Positions 7,685 through 16,546 of a stretch of DNA of 64,000 bases are shown one piece after another. The stretch covers positions 20,814 to 84,813 of the forward strand of contig NZ_NNBK01000028.1 in assembly GCF_002803075.1 (NCBI RefSeq), read 5' to 3'. The translations under genes were made by a program, and so were the position numbers. The DNA comes from Streptomyces sp. CB01373. GTDB taxonomy: Bacteria; Actinomycetota; Actinomycetes; Streptomycetales; Streptomycetaceae. The notes under the pieces are model-generated. The model saw only the letters and a program-made list of their open reading frames with translations. It was not told the origin of the DNA and searched no databases. Numbering within the stretch: position 1 is the stretch's first letter; the number at the start of each line of letters is the position of its first letter.

Positions 7685-9293
7685 CGACCGCGTCACGGGT
7701 GGCGACGGGCTTCAGACCGTAGCTCCGCTCGATGGTGGCGAGGATGGAGGTGGTGTCGTAGACGGTGTGGTCGACGGCCGAGCGCGGCAGCGAGCGGGAG
7801 ACGACCAGGGCCGGGACGCGGGTGCCGGGGCCCCAGGCGTCGTGGGCGCCGCGCGTGGGCGAGCCCGGTCCGGGGGGCGGCAGGTGGTCCCACTGGCCTC
7901 CGAACTCGTCGTAGGTGACGACCACGAGCGTGTCACCGGCCTGCGGGCCCTCCGTCACGGCCTTCAGCAGGTCGACGAGGTGGTCGCTGCCGTACGCCTC
8001 GGCGGCGTAGCCGGGGTGCTCGTTCTCGGCGCCGTAGGGCTTGACGAAGCTGACGGCCGGCAGGGTGCCGGTCCCGGCCGCGCGCAGGAACTCCGTCTCG
8101 TCGCGGAGGTGGCGGCGGCCCGGCGTGCCGGGGGCGTAGCCGGCGAAGTAGTTGAACGGCTGGTGGTGGTACTGGAAGAGCGGCCCGGGGTGCCCGGCCT
8201 CCGCGTCGTCCCAGCCGCCGGAGTACCAGTTCCAGGAGATGCCGGCGGCGGTGAGCCGGTCGCCGATGTTGGGGTACTTCGCGTCGTCGATCAGCGGGAT
8301 CCGGGGGCCGCTGCCGTGCGGTGCGCTGGACGGCTGCACCGTGTTGACGGCCAGGCTGCCGCACGCGTGCGCGTAGTCGGCCGGGGCGCCGTCCGGGCAG
8401 GCGGTGGTCAGCGCGCCGTCCACCACCGGGCCGGTCGCCCTGTACAGCGGGTACGACGTGGGCATGCCGTTGGCGTCGAGGACCGTGTACTTCGCGCCGG
8501 ACGCGCCGTCGCTGGTGTCCCGCGGGGCCCGTGCGGCGATCAGGTACTGGTGGTTGAGGAAGGAGCCGCCGAACGCGCCCTGGAAGAAGTGGTCGGCCAG
8601 GACGTAGCGCGGGGCGCCCGGGGCGTGCAGGTAGCGGTGGATCGGCAGTGACGTGGTGGCGTAGCGGCCCATGGTGAGGCCGACGGCGTCGGAGGCGGTG
8701 ACGTAGCGGTCCTGCCGGCCACCGTCGATGGCGTACCGGTTCTGGTAGAAGCGGTGCACCAGGTCCCGGGTGCAGCCGCCGGGCAGGGCGCCCGGAGAGT
8801 CCTTGGCCACGCCGTCGTCCGCCTGGACCCCGGGCGCCGGGCAGGTGCGGTCCTGCGGCCGGATGTGGTCGTCGATGGTGAACGGCTCGTTGGCGAACGC
8901 GCTCGCCTCCACCCCGTGGGCGGCGTCGCGGCAGGTCGACGGGAGGGGCGGGCTGGTCAGGTTCACGTCGTTCTGGAGCAGGCAGCGATAAGGCGTGCCG
9001 TCCTGGGCGCGCTGGGTGCGCTGCCGGGCGGTGGCTTGGGCCAGGCCCTCGGCCTTCTGGCCGCCGACCGGTCCCCAGGTGCCGTAGAGGTTGTCGAAGG
9101 AGTGGTTCTCCTCGTAGATCACGACCAGGTGCCGGTAGCCGCCGGGCAGGGTGTGCGACGCGCGCTGCGGCGGCCGTGCGGTGTCCGAGGCCGCCGAGGA
9201 GGTCAGGGCCAGGATCAGGGCGGCCGCCGTACCGGCCGCGACAGCGGGCAGTCGGCGTCCGGCAGGCGGCCGGAGTCGTGTGCTGCGTCCCAT
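7635..9293 (-). CDS. Secreted phosphoesterase (phospholipase C/acid phosphatase family)
   Basis: A 552-residue secreted protein. ATG 9293 has GGAGA eight bases upstream and gives a standard signal peptide (basic MGRSTRLR, hydrophobic core to about residue 36). VVIYEENHSFDN at about 57-68 is the conserved N-terminal motif of the PF04185 phosphoesterase family, whose Glu-Asn pair binds metal. VVVTYDEFGGQWDHLPPP further on is the second conserved block. Several Cys pairs suggest disulfides outside the cell. Family members hydrolyse phospholipids or phosphate monoesters, and in streptomycetes serve phosphate supply. The longer open frame upstream is out of the signal context and is not used. Confidence 0.88.
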   Translation of the reverse strand: MGRSTRLRPPAGRRLPAVAAGTAAALILALTSSAASDTARPPQRASHTLPGGYRHLVVIYEENHSFDNLYGTWGPVGGQKAEGLAQATARQRTQRAQDGTPYRCLLQNDVNLTSPPLPSTCRDAAHGVEASAFANEPFTIDDHIRPQDRTCPAPGVQADDGVAKDSPGALPGGCTRDLVHRFYQNRYAIDGGRQDRYVTASDAVGLTMGRYATTSLPIHRYLHAPGAPRYVLADHFFQGAFGGSFLNHQYLIAARAPRDTSDGASGAKYTVLDANGMPTSYPLYRATGPVVDGALTTACPDGAPADYAHACGSLAVNTVQPSSAPHGSGPRIPLIDDAKYPNIGDRLTAAGISWNWYSGGWDDAEAGHPGPLFQYHHQPFNYFAGYAPGTPGRRHLRDETEFLRAAGTGTLPAVSFVKPYGAENEHPGYAAEAYGSDHLVDLLKAVTEGPQAGDTLVVVTYDEFGGQWDHLPPPGPGSPTRGAHDAWGPGTRVPALVVSRSLPRSAVDHTVYDTTSILATIERSYGLKPVATRDAVVNDLSAAVAAGGRRTR

Positions 9294-9697
9294 GTGGCTG
9301 TCTCCAGCGGTGGTTGACGGCAGGTCAGGAGCCGGTTCCGGCGCGCGCGTCGATCGGGCCAAGGTGTGCCGGCGCGGAGAAAGGTAACGGGTCGTCGCCT
9401 CCTCGGACAGGGGACGCGCCCGGCCGTGGGCCGGCGGATCGGCCGGCGGTGCGGACCGGGGTCGCGCCCTGCGAAACCCATGCGCCCCAGGCGTCTCGGG
9501 CGTCTCGGGCATCGGCGTTTCGGCCAACCCGCCCTCGCCCGGCGGCGGCTCAACTGCGGCGGCCACCCGAGCGACCCCTTGCAGCTCAAGGGGTCCACCG
9601 CGTCCGGAATCGAGCGTGTTCGATTCTCCGGGCACCTCGTTGTACCGGGCACTGCCGAGCCATCCAGGCGCGGTGCGAGCCCCAAGGAGGGATTCAG
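9294..9697. promoter_or_regulatory. Divergent promoter region with GAATCGA-N6-TCGATTC palindrome
   Basis: This 404-base region lies between the phosphoesterase and the ABC transporter, which are divergent. No small gene is convincing. At 9607-9626 there is a perfect inverted repeat with seven-base arms GAATCGA and TCGATTC and a six-base spacer, the size and shape of a dimeric helix-turn-helix repressor site. It lies about 72 bases before the transporter start, so it probably controls that gene. No regulator gene is adjacent. Confidence 0.5.
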
Positions 9698-11587
9698 GTG
9701 ACTGCGACTGACGCCTCGACCGTGAACGGGGAAACGCCTCCCCCTCCACCTCCCGCCACCATCAGCTTCGAGGGCAAGTACGGCAGGAACCCGCTGGCGG
9801 AGGCCGGTTTCGGCGCCATGTGCCGTCGGCTTCCCTCCGTACTCGGGCACACCGCGCGCATGGCCTGGTCCGTCGACAGGACCGGCGTGGTACTCCTGCT
9901 GGCCTGCCAGCTCCTCACGGGCGCCACTGCCGCGCTCGTCCTCGCGTTCACCGCGCGGGCCATGACCCACATCCTCGGCACCGGTACCGTCGCCGAACGC
10001 CTGAACGGCGCGCTTCCCTCGCTGACGGTGGTGATGGCCGCCGCGGCAGTCGGCCGGATCAGCGGCGCCCTGTCCTCCTACGCCGACGGACGGATCACAC
10101 CGCTGCTGACGACCGAGGCGGACATCGCGCTCGTCACCGCCGTCTGCCGGGTCGAGGCTTCGGCGTACGGGGAGGACGGCTTCGCCGACCGGCAGGAGGC
10201 CGCCGAGGTCGGCGTCACCCGGACCCGGTTCATGATCCAGGACAGCCAGCGGTTCACGGCCGCGCTCATCCGCATGATCGCCGCGAGCGGCGTCATCACC
10301 GCCCTGCACCCGCTGATGCTGCCGCTGCTCCTGCTGGCCGTCGTCCCGGCCGGCGTGGGCGCCGTACTGTCCGCGCGCGTCGACTACGAGACCCACTACC
10401 TCAACGTCGGCGACCGCAACGTCCGCTCCATGATGCGCTGGTGGGCCACCTACTCGCGCTACGGGGACGAGGTCCGCGCCAACGGCATGACCGGCTACCT
10501 CGTCTACTGGTACCGCGCCCTGTCCGACCGCATCGACCAGCGCACCCTCACCGCAGCGCCCCGCATGCTGCGCATCGTGCTGGCGACCAGTGCCCTGGGC
10601 GGCGTGTTCCTGCTCGGCACCTGGGCCACCCTCGCCTGGCTGGCCACCACCGGGCGTGTCGCCCTTCCGGTCGCCGCCACCGCCGTGGTCGCCGTGCAGA
10701 CCACGCTGGGCGCGCTGTCGCAGTTCGTCGTCAACGGCGCCGCCATGTTCCACACCTCGCTCTACCTCGCCGACATGCGGTCCTTCCTCGACATGGCCCG
10801 CGACCGCGCCCCCAGGCGCGGTGAACTGACCATCCCCGAACGCGTGGACGAGATCCGGCTCGACGAGGTCGTCTACCGGTACCCCGGCAAGGACGAACCG
10901 GCGGTCAACGGGGTGTCACTCACCCTGCGGCGCGGTCAGATCCTCGCCATCGTCGGCGAGAACGGCTCGGGCAAGTCCACCCTGGCCAAGCTCATCACGG
11001 GCATCCTCCTCGCCGACAAGGGCCGCGTCGTGTGGGACGGCACCGACCTCGCCGACGCCGATCCCGACGCCGTGTGGAGGCGCACCGCCCTCGTCCCGCA
11101 GAACTTCGCCTGCTGGCCCCTGCGCACCCGCGAGAACATCACCCTCGGCCAGCCCCGCACCTACGACGACGGACCGGTCTGGGAGGCGGTCGATGCCGTG
11201 GGCATGCGGGAGGCGGTCGAGAAGCTGCCGAGGCGGCTCGACACCCTGCTCGCCAAGGAGCTGTGGGGCGGTGCCGAACTGTCCGGCGGCCAGTGGCAGC
11301 GCCTGGTCTGCGGACGCGCGCTCTACCGGCAGACCCCGCTGCTGATCCTGGACGAGCCGACCTCGCAGATGGACCCGCGGGGCGAGCACGGAATCTTCGG
11401 GAGGATCAAGGCCATCGCCGGCGAACGCATCACCATCGTCGTCACGCATCGCCTGGAGAACACCAGGATCGCCGACCACGTCGTGGTCATGGAGCAGGGC
11501 CGCATCACCGAGCAGGGCCCGTACGACGAACTCGTCGAGGCGAACGGGGTCTTCGCGGACCTGCTCCGCCTGTCCCAGGACCGCTGA
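9698..11587 (+). CDS. ABC exporter, fused membrane and ATPase domains
   Basis: A 629-residue half-transporter. GTG 9698 follows AAGGAGG by seven bases. The membrane domain covers about residues 45-330 with six helices. The nucleotide-binding domain has Walker A GENGSGKST near 421, the Q loop at VPQNFACWPLRTREN, the signature LSGGQWQR near 528, Walker B LLILDEP and the switch His in VTHRLEN. Two such chains would form a type IV exporter. Similar stand-alone exporters move peptides, lipids or drugs, and no precursor peptide or biosynthetic gene is beside it, so the cargo is unknown. A perfect palindrome about 70 bases upstream suggests control by a repressor. Confidence 0.92.
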   Translation: MTATDASTVNGETPPPPPPATISFEGKYGRNPLAEAGFGAMCRRLPSVLGHTARMAWSVDRTGVVLLLACQLLTGATAALVLAFTARAMTHILGTGTVAERLNGALPSLTVVMAAAAVGRISGALSSYADGRITPLLTTEADIALVTAVCRVEASAYGEDGFADRQEAAEVGVTRTRFMIQDSQRFTAALIRMIAASGVITALHPLMLPLLLLAVVPAGVGAVLSARVDYETHYLNVGDRNVRSMMRWWATYSRYGDEVRANGMTGYLVYWYRALSDRIDQRTLTAAPRMLRIVLATSALGGVFLLGTWATLAWLATTGRVALPVAATAVVAVQTTLGALSQFVVNGAAMFHTSLYLADMRSFLDMARDRAPRRGELTIPERVDEIRLDEVVYRYPGKDEPAVNGVSLTLRRGQILAIVGENGSGKSTLAKLITGILLADKGRVVWDGTDLADADPDAVWRRTALVPQNFACWPLRTRENITLGQPRTYDDGPVWEAVDAVGMREAVEKLPRRLDTLLAKELWGGAELSGGQWQRLVCGRALYRQTPLLILDEPTSQMDPRGEHGIFGRIKAIAGERITIVVTHRLENTRIADHVVVMEQGRITEQGPYDELVEANGVFADLLRLSQDR

Positions 11588-11723
11588 CGGACGCGGGCAC
11601 GACGGCGGCGCGGCGACGAGGCGTACGCCCGGTTCGGCCGGGCGGACCGTCCCGCCGGCCGCGTCGTGCCGCGCCGCCGCGCGGGCCCCGTCGAGACACT
11701 GTCCGATATGCGAGGGTGGTCCC

Positions 11724-12101
11724 ATGAACGCCGAGAACGCCGAGGCCGCCAGGGCCGCCAGGGCCGGTTTCCCCGCTCCCGTACGTGCCGTCGTGGCGGC
11801 TCCCGAACCGGACCGCGTGGTGCGCGCGGTGCAGAACCTGGTGGCGGCGGCGGACCGGCCCGTCGAGGTGGAGGTCGTCGCCTACGGCGCCGGACTGGAC
11901 CTCGTCCTGGGTGAGGAGTCCGGTGAACAGGTCACCCGGCTGCTGGAGACCGGGGCGCGCGTCCTCGCCTGCGCCAACAGCCTTTCGGGGCGCGGCCTGA
12001 CCGCCGACACCCTCGTGGCCGGCGTGGGGGTCGTACCGGCCGCCGTGTGGCACCTGGCCCTCCGTCAGCACGAGGGATGGTCCCTGGTCCCGCTGGGATG
12101 A
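11724..12101 (+). CDS. DsrE-family protein
   Basis: A 125-residue protein. The first 90 residues follow the DsrE/DsrF-like Rossmann pattern: a strand with VRAVVAAPEPDRVVRAVQNL, then VEVVAYGAGLDLVL, then RVLACANSLSGRGL, where the single Cys sits at the position of the reactive Cys of this family. The end, HLALRQHEGWSLVPLG, is also typical. DsrE-like proteins carry or transfer sulfur or act in redox chemistry; most single-copy members have no proven role. The ATG has GAGGGTGG just upstream. It follows the ABC exporter by 136 bases and could be cotranscribed, though nothing ties the two functions. Confidence 0.72.
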   Translation: MNAENAEAARAARAGFPAPVRAVVAAPEPDRVVRAVQNLVAAADRPVEVEVVAYGAGLDLVLGEESGEQVTRLLETGARVLACANSLSGRGLTADTLVAGVGVVPAAVWHLALRQHEGWSLVPLG

Positions 12102-12172
12102 CGCGCCCGGTCCCGGTTGCCGCCCGGCCCGACGGGGCTGTCCCCGTGTGCCTCGGGCGCGCGGGGTGCCGG

Positions 12173-12751
12173 TCAGTCGTGGTCCGGGTGGAGCCGGCGG
12201 TTGGTTCCGGACCGGCCGATGTCCAGGTCCAGGAGCGAGGCCAGCGTGGTGCCGCTGTTCCAGAAGCCGAGCAGATCGACGTCGATGAGGCGGAGCCGGT
12301 GCCGGGCCGCGAACTCGCGGGCCGGCCGCGTGAACACGCAGGAGGCGACGAAGACCGGGACGTCGGCCCGGTGCTCGGCTCGTGCGGTGCCGTTGAAGGT
12401 CTGGAGGTCACGGCTGCCGACGCTGCGGTGCTTGGCGTACCGCTTGCACTGGATGACGATGCGGCGCCCGTCGGGCAGGCGGCCGGTCACGTCGGCGCCC
12501 AGATCGCCCGCGCCGCCGACCCGCCGGACGTCGGTGCAGCCGTCCCGGCGGCACAGTTCGGCGACGTACTCCTCGAACCGGCGGTCGTCCATCGCCCAGA
12601 CCGCTTCCAGCGACCCGCGCGCCCGCCGCCGTGCCTCTTCGGCGAGCCGGTCTCTCTCCGCCACCGCCTCGCGTCGCCCGGCCCGCACCAGGCCCGTGAC
12701 GACGGCCGCGGCCACGACGGCGGCCAAGGCCACCACCAGTGCGATCCCCAT
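12173..12751 (-). CDS. Membrane-anchored Mrr-type restriction endonuclease
   Basis: A 192-residue protein from ATG 12751. One membrane segment spans about residues 2-22, then a charged linker, then an Mrr-like nuclease domain from about 55 to 170. The PD-(D/E)XK core is visible as Asp87 in GADVTG and QCK at 101-103, with a conserved FEEYVAEL helix before it. Mrr-type nucleases usually cut methylated DNA; forms with an N-terminal membrane anchor are common in actinobacteria and their target is not well defined. No methyltransferase is adjacent. It is convergent with the DsrE gene. Confidence 0.82.
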   Translation of the reverse strand: MGIALVVALAAVVAAAVVTGLVRAGRREAVAERDRLAEEARRRARGSLEAVWAMDDRRFEEYVAELCRRDGCTDVRRVGGAGDLGADVTGRLPDGRRIVIQCKRYAKHRSVGSRDLQTFNGTARAEHRADVPVFVASCVFTRPAREFAARHRLRLIDVDLLGFWNSGTTLASLLDLDIGRSGTNRRLHPDHD

Positions 12752-12885
12752 CAGGTTCCGCCCCTTCCCCCGTCCGGCGGTGCACCGCCGCACCCCCCGG
12801 GCGGTTTGTTCCCCGTCGGCTACGATCATCAAAGCCTGCCGTGTCCGGCGCGCCACGGCTACGGCCGTTTTCTTGAGGGAGACCG

Positions 12886-13218
12886 ATGATCTTCATCACC
12901 GCCAAGTTCCGTGTCCGCCCCGAGTACGCCGACCAGTGGCCGCGCATCGCCGACGAGTTCACGGCGGCCACCCGCGCCGAGCCGGGCTGCCTGTGGTTCG
13001 ACTGGTCCCGCAGCGTCGAGGACCCGACGGAGTACGTCCTGGTCGAGGCCTTCCGCGACGACGAGGCCGGGGCGGCCCACGTGCGGTCGGAGCACTTCAG
13101 GGCCGCGCAGCGGACCCTGCCGCCCCACCTGGCCGAGACGCCCCGGATCGTCAACACGACCCTGGCGCAGGACGACTGGTCGCTGCTCGGCGAGATGGCC
13201 GTCCCCGGACAGGAATGA
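12886..13218 (+). CDS. Antibiotic biosynthesis monooxygenase (ABM)-domain protein
   Basis: A 110-residue protein that is one complete ABM dimeric ferredoxin-like domain. It begins MIFITAKFRVRPEYADQW, contains EPGCLWFDWSRS and VLVEAFRDDEAGAAHVRSEHF, and matches the usual length of small quinol monooxygenases such as YgiN. Enzymes of this fold oxidise quinols or anthrones without cofactors, but many are housekeeping proteins of unknown substrate. GAGGGAG lies five bases before the ATG. A hairpin just after the stop codon separates it from the convergent sialidase. Confidence 0.85.
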   Translation: MIFITAKFRVRPEYADQWPRIADEFTAATRAEPGCLWFDWSRSVEDPTEYVLVEAFRDDEAGAAHVRSEHFRAAQRTLPPHLAETPRIVNTTLAQDDWSLLGEMAVPGQE

Positions 13219-13221
13219 CCC

Positions 13222-13253
13222 ACCGCCTCACGGGAGTTGCCCCGCGAGGCGGT
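13222..13253. terminator. Bidirectional hairpin terminator
   Basis: The arms ACCGCCTC (13222-13229) and GAGGCGGT (13246-13253) are perfectly complementary, and an inner CGGG/CCCG pair extends the stem past one mismatch. It lies between the convergent ABM-protein and sialidase genes, so it could end both transcripts. Confidence 0.65.
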
Positions 13254-13269
13254 TCGACGACGGGTCGGG

Positions 13270-15159
13270 TCAGCCCAGTTCGACGCGCTCGCCGGTGTGC
13301 CCGACCACGGTGACGGTGTCGTCAGAGGTCGAGGCCCACTCGGTCACCGGTGTGAAGTGCCCCGCGTCCAGGTCCTCCTGTGAGACGACGTGGTACGGGA
13401 AGGCGCACGTGTAGGAGGCGTGCGCCGCGAGGCCGCGCCACCGGCAGTTGCGTGAGTCGGCCGCCGGGTCGAGATCCCTGAGGTTCCCGCTCGGCACCAC
13501 CGTGGTGGCCGCGTCGGACAGGTTGGTGACGGTGTAGGTGAAGACCAGCCTGTCACCGGCCTGGTAGCCGTCGTTCCGCGGGTTGGTGAGCGTGCCGCCG
13601 GTCACCTGGATGCGACCCGGTGCGTTGTCGTCGGCCGTCTTCGGCACCTCGACGGTCAAGGACCCTCGGGACGTGCGCCCCTTGGCGTCCGTGAGCGTGG
13701 CGGTCACGGGATAGGTGCCGCCGGTCGCGCCCTCGGGGACGCCGAGGGTGACGGTGACGCGCTTGGAGGAGTCCGGGAGGATCAGGTCCGGCGGCGTCAG
13801 TTCGTACGTCCAGCCCGCCGGCACCCCGAGGCTGAGGTCCTTCACGTGGAGGGCCGACCCGCTCTGGTTCGCCACCGTGAGTTCGAAGGCCGCCGTGGCA
13901 CCGCGCTCGACCGTGAGGTTCCCGGCCGTCAGCGGCGCGGCGACGCCCTGGAGCCAGGCGAGGTTGAAGCGGGCGAAGCGGATGCCGCCGTTGCCGCCGT
14001 CGGGCTCGTAGAGCAGGCCGACCTTGCCGTCGGGCAGGGTCGCCAGCGTCGAGTAGGCCATGCCGGCCGGCTGGAAGACCCGTGCGACCGGCCAGGTCTC
14101 GCCGTCGTCGAAGCTCATCCGGACCGTGCCGTTGGCGCGTTGGCCGGTGGAGCCCGCGTTGGAGAAGAGCAGCACCTTGGCGCGGGCAGAGCCCTTCGGC
14201 GCGTTGGGGAAGGCGCGGACGATCGAGGCGTTGTTCGCCGGGTCGGGCAGTTCCCGGTCGATGGTCACGGTGCCGTAGGTGACGCCGCCGTCGTCGGAGA
14301 TCGCGACCTTGCGGTAGCCGGAGCGGCCCGAGTCGCGGGAGTTGAGCATGACGCGGCCGTCGGAGAGCTCCACGGTCTTGTTCTCGTCCATGCCCGAACC
14401 GACCGGTTCGCCGGCCTTCCAGGTTTTTCCGTGGTCGTCGGAGTACACGGACACGGCCTGGAAGGCACCGGCGCCGTTGATGATCGTGTACTGCTGGAGC
14501 AGCCGCCCGGCGTACTTGCCGTACTTCAGCTGGATGCCCTGGCCCGACGCGGCGAACCGGGAGCGCCAGCCGAGGTCGGCGGTGACGTCCGAGGTGATGA
14601 CCTCGTGCTGCCAGGTGCGGCCGTCGTCGTGGGAGACGCTGACCTCGGCGTGCAGCACGTTGCGGTCCTGGGGGTCGACGCCCGGCCGGGACCCGCCGAA
14701 GCCCTGGTCGAAGGACTTCACGTGGAAGTTGAAGATGTCGCCGGTTGAGCGGTCGACGAGGTAACTGGGATCGGAGTAGCCCTCGACGGGTGCCTGCTTC
14801 CCCCCGTGGACGACCGTCTGCGTCCCCCAGGTGGCGCCGTCGTCGGTGGAGCGGCGCTGGAGGATGGAGTTGGGGCCGGGCGCGTCGATCGCGGTGGGCC
14901 GGCCGTCGTAGGCGGCGAGGATGTCGCCGTGGTTGGTGACGGCCAGTGCCGGGATGCGGTAGTTCGGGAACCCACCCTGGCCGTTGGTCGCGAGTTGCTG
15001 CTCCGCGTAGAAGGGCTTGCCGGCCTGAGGGGGCGTGGCATCGAAGTCCGGTGCCTGCTTGGTGGCCGCGGTCGCGGGCACGCCGCTCGCCAGTGCCACG
15101 ACGGTGGAGAGCCCCACCAGTCCTGCTCCCCATCGGAGCCTTCGCCGGAAGTGAGACAT
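13270..15159 (-). CDS. Secreted exo-alpha-sialidase with C-terminal NEW3-type domain
   Basis: A 629-residue secreted glycosidase. Residues 1-32 form a signal peptide. The propeller domain shows the sialidase arginine motif YRIP (67-70), Asp85 in AAYDGRP as likely acid/base, and repeated Asp boxes such as STDDGATW, SHDDGRTW, SDDHGKTW and SFDDGETW. After about residue 400 comes an immunoglobulin-like NEW3-type region (LTVERGATAAFELTVANQSG) and a further beta-sandwich to the end. It should release terminal sialic acid from glycans outside the cell. ATG 15159 is used because it starts the signal peptide. Its promoter region contains three tandem GACGT heptads, and it is divergent from an EEP-family phosphodiesterase. 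Confidence 0.9.
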   Translation of the reverse strand: MSHFRRRLRWGAGLVGLSTVVALASGVPATAATKQAPDFDATPPQAGKPFYAEQQLATNGQGGFPNYRIPALAVTNHGDILAAYDGRPTAIDAPGPNSILQRRSTDDGATWGTQTVVHGGKQAPVEGYSDPSYLVDRSTGDIFNFHVKSFDQGFGGSRPGVDPQDRNVLHAEVSVSHDDGRTWQHEVITSDVTADLGWRSRFAASGQGIQLKYGKYAGRLLQQYTIINGAGAFQAVSVYSDDHGKTWKAGEPVGSGMDENKTVELSDGRVMLNSRDSGRSGYRKVAISDDGGVTYGTVTIDRELPDPANNASIVRAFPNAPKGSARAKVLLFSNAGSTGQRANGTVRMSFDDGETWPVARVFQPAGMAYSTLATLPDGKVGLLYEPDGGNGGIRFARFNLAWLQGVAAPLTAGNLTVERGATAAFELTVANQSGSALHVKDLSLGVPAGWTYELTPPDLILPDSSKRVTVTLGVPEGATGGTYPVTATLTDAKGRTSRGSLTVEVPKTADDNAPGRIQVTGGTLTNPRNDGYQAGDRLVFTYTVTNLSDAATTVVPSGNLRDLDPAADSRNCRWRGLAAHASYTCAFPYHVVSQEDLDAGHFTPVTEWASTSDDTVTVVGHTGERVELG

Positions 15160-15212
15160 CGCTGTCCTATCGCTCGGAACGGCAGGGCGTCTGCCGCCGT
15201 CGCGGATCATAT

Positions 15213-15233
15213 GACGTCTGACGTCCGACGTGA
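15213..15233. promoter_or_regulatory. Three tandem GACGT heptads in the divergent promoter
   Basis: GACGTCT, GACGTCC and GACGTGA follow each other at a seven-base period. They lie 54 bases before the sialidase start and about 145 bases before the divergent EEP-protein start. Each contains the core of a GACGTC palindrome. This looks like a clustered regulator site, possibly of the GntR type often seen near sugar genes, but the regulator is not in the window. Confidence 0.4.
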
Positions 15234-15377
15234 ACCCTTCCGTCGGCGGCCTTCGTCGCGCTGATGTGCCCTCAGGGCCTCCACGGGCGCGGTCTCGACG
15301 CCGGCGGGGTCGTCAACCACACTCGTCCCACGGACAGTTGTGCGGCTGTCCGAGGAGACGGTGAAGGGGTCGACGGC

Positions 15378-16256
15378 ATGAAGCCCACGTTGCGACGTCC
15401 TGTCCGGCGCGGCCTCGCCGCCGTGCTGGCCGCAACCGCCGCGCTCGCCGTGGCGGCACCGGCGACGGCCGCGGACGCCGGCACCGCCGGGTCAAGCGCC
15501 CCGGCGGTCCCGCTGCGGGTGGCGACCTTCAACATCCATGCCGGGGCGGGTGAGGACGAGGTCTTCGACCTCGACCGGACCGCGCGGGCGATACGTGAGT
15601 TGCACGCCGACGTGGTCGGGCTCCAGGAGGTCGACGTCCACTGGGGCGCCCGCAGCGACTTCGCCGACGAGGCCCGGGAGCTGGCCGGGACGCTGGGCAT
15701 GCGGGTGTTCTTCGCACCCGTCTACGACATGGACCCGGCCACCGAGGGCGCCGAGCGCCGCCGGTTCGGCGTCGCCGTGCTGAGCCGTCACCCGGTGCTG
15801 GAGGCCGAGAACCACGAGATCACCCGGCTCTCCACGCAGACGCCCGATCCGGTGCCCGCCCCGGCGCCCGGCTTCGCCGAGGTGACGCTCAACGTCAGGG
15901 GTGCGCACGTACACGTCTACGACACGCACCTGGACTACCGCGGCGACCCGTCGGTCCGCAGGGCCCAGGTGGCGGACATGCTCGACGTACTCGCCGCCGA
16001 CCGCGGCCCGAAGATCCTGGTCGGGGACTTCAACGCCGAGGCGAACGCACCGGAGTTGGCGCCGCTGTGGCAGCGGCTCGGGGACGCCGACCCGGACGGC
16101 GGCGGGACGTACCCGGCGGGCCGGCCCGAAAAGCGCATCGACTTCGTGGCCGTCTCCCCCGACATCACCGTGGCCGCTGCCGGGGAGGTCGCCACGGAGG
16201 CGTCCGACCACCGCCCCGTCGTCGCGGACCTGGAGCTCCACGGGCGCGGTCGCTGA
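15378..16256 (+). CDS. Secreted endonuclease/exonuclease/phosphatase-family protein
   Basis: A 292-residue secreted protein. ATG 15378 with AAGGGG upstream starts a signal peptide (MKPTLRRPVRRG plus an Ala-rich core, cleaved near residue 32). The EEP-fold metal sites are all present: Asn52 in TFNIHAG, Glu84 in LQEVD, GDFNAEAN, and SDHRPVV at the C-terminus. The EEP group contains nucleases, sphingomyelinases and phosphoinositide phosphatases; the short extracellular form with NIHAG is often annotated as a phosphodiesterase and could act on lipid heads or DNA. It is divergent from the sialidase. Confidence 0.87.
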   Translation: MKPTLRRPVRRGLAAVLAATAALAVAAPATAADAGTAGSSAPAVPLRVATFNIHAGAGEDEVFDLDRTARAIRELHADVVGLQEVDVHWGARSDFADEARELAGTLGMRVFFAPVYDMDPATEGAERRRFGVAVLSRHPVLEAENHEITRLSTQTPDPVPAPAPGFAEVTLNVRGAHVHVYDTHLDYRGDPSVRRAQVADMLDVLAADRGPKILVGDFNAEANAPELAPLWQRLGDADPDGGGTYPAGRPEKRIDFVAVSPDITVAAAGEVATEASDHRPVVADLELHGRGR

Positions 16257-16546
16257 AACCCCCGGCCCTCCGCCCCTGAGACGGTGGCGGCCAGGGCGCC
16301 GAGCCCGTCACCCGTTGCTCCAGCCGCCCGGGGAGCCACCCGGGTCCGGGCGACGAGGGCGGCGTACGGGTCGGGCTCGCGCCGAGCGGCCGCGGCGACG
16401 ACGCCGACCCGCCGCTGAGCGCGCTGGACGGCCTCGCCCGCCGACCGGCGGGGCTCCGCGTCACGGGCGCCGGCCTCGCCGAGGTCGGCTCCGGTGTGCT
16501 GCGGTCCGGCCGACGGCGGTGTCCGCCGACGCGTCGACCGACCGGC
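16257..16546. other. Gap with possible decayed coding segment
   Basis: No complete gene is visible in this 290-base gap. From about 16349 to 16500 one plus-strand frame has almost only G or C in third positions and reads like protein (DEGGVRVGLAPSGRGDDADP, then RVTGAGLAEVGSGVLR), but it has no start, no ribosome-binding site and no family match I can name. It may be the remnant of a lost gene. Chance is not excluded in DNA this G+C-rich. Confidence 0.25.

Noticed and set aside
9601..9635. T-arm-like string GTTCGATTCTCC suggesting a tRNA
   Set aside because: No acceptor stem, anticodon arm or matching 5' half can be built around it; it is one arm of a repressor-type palindrome.
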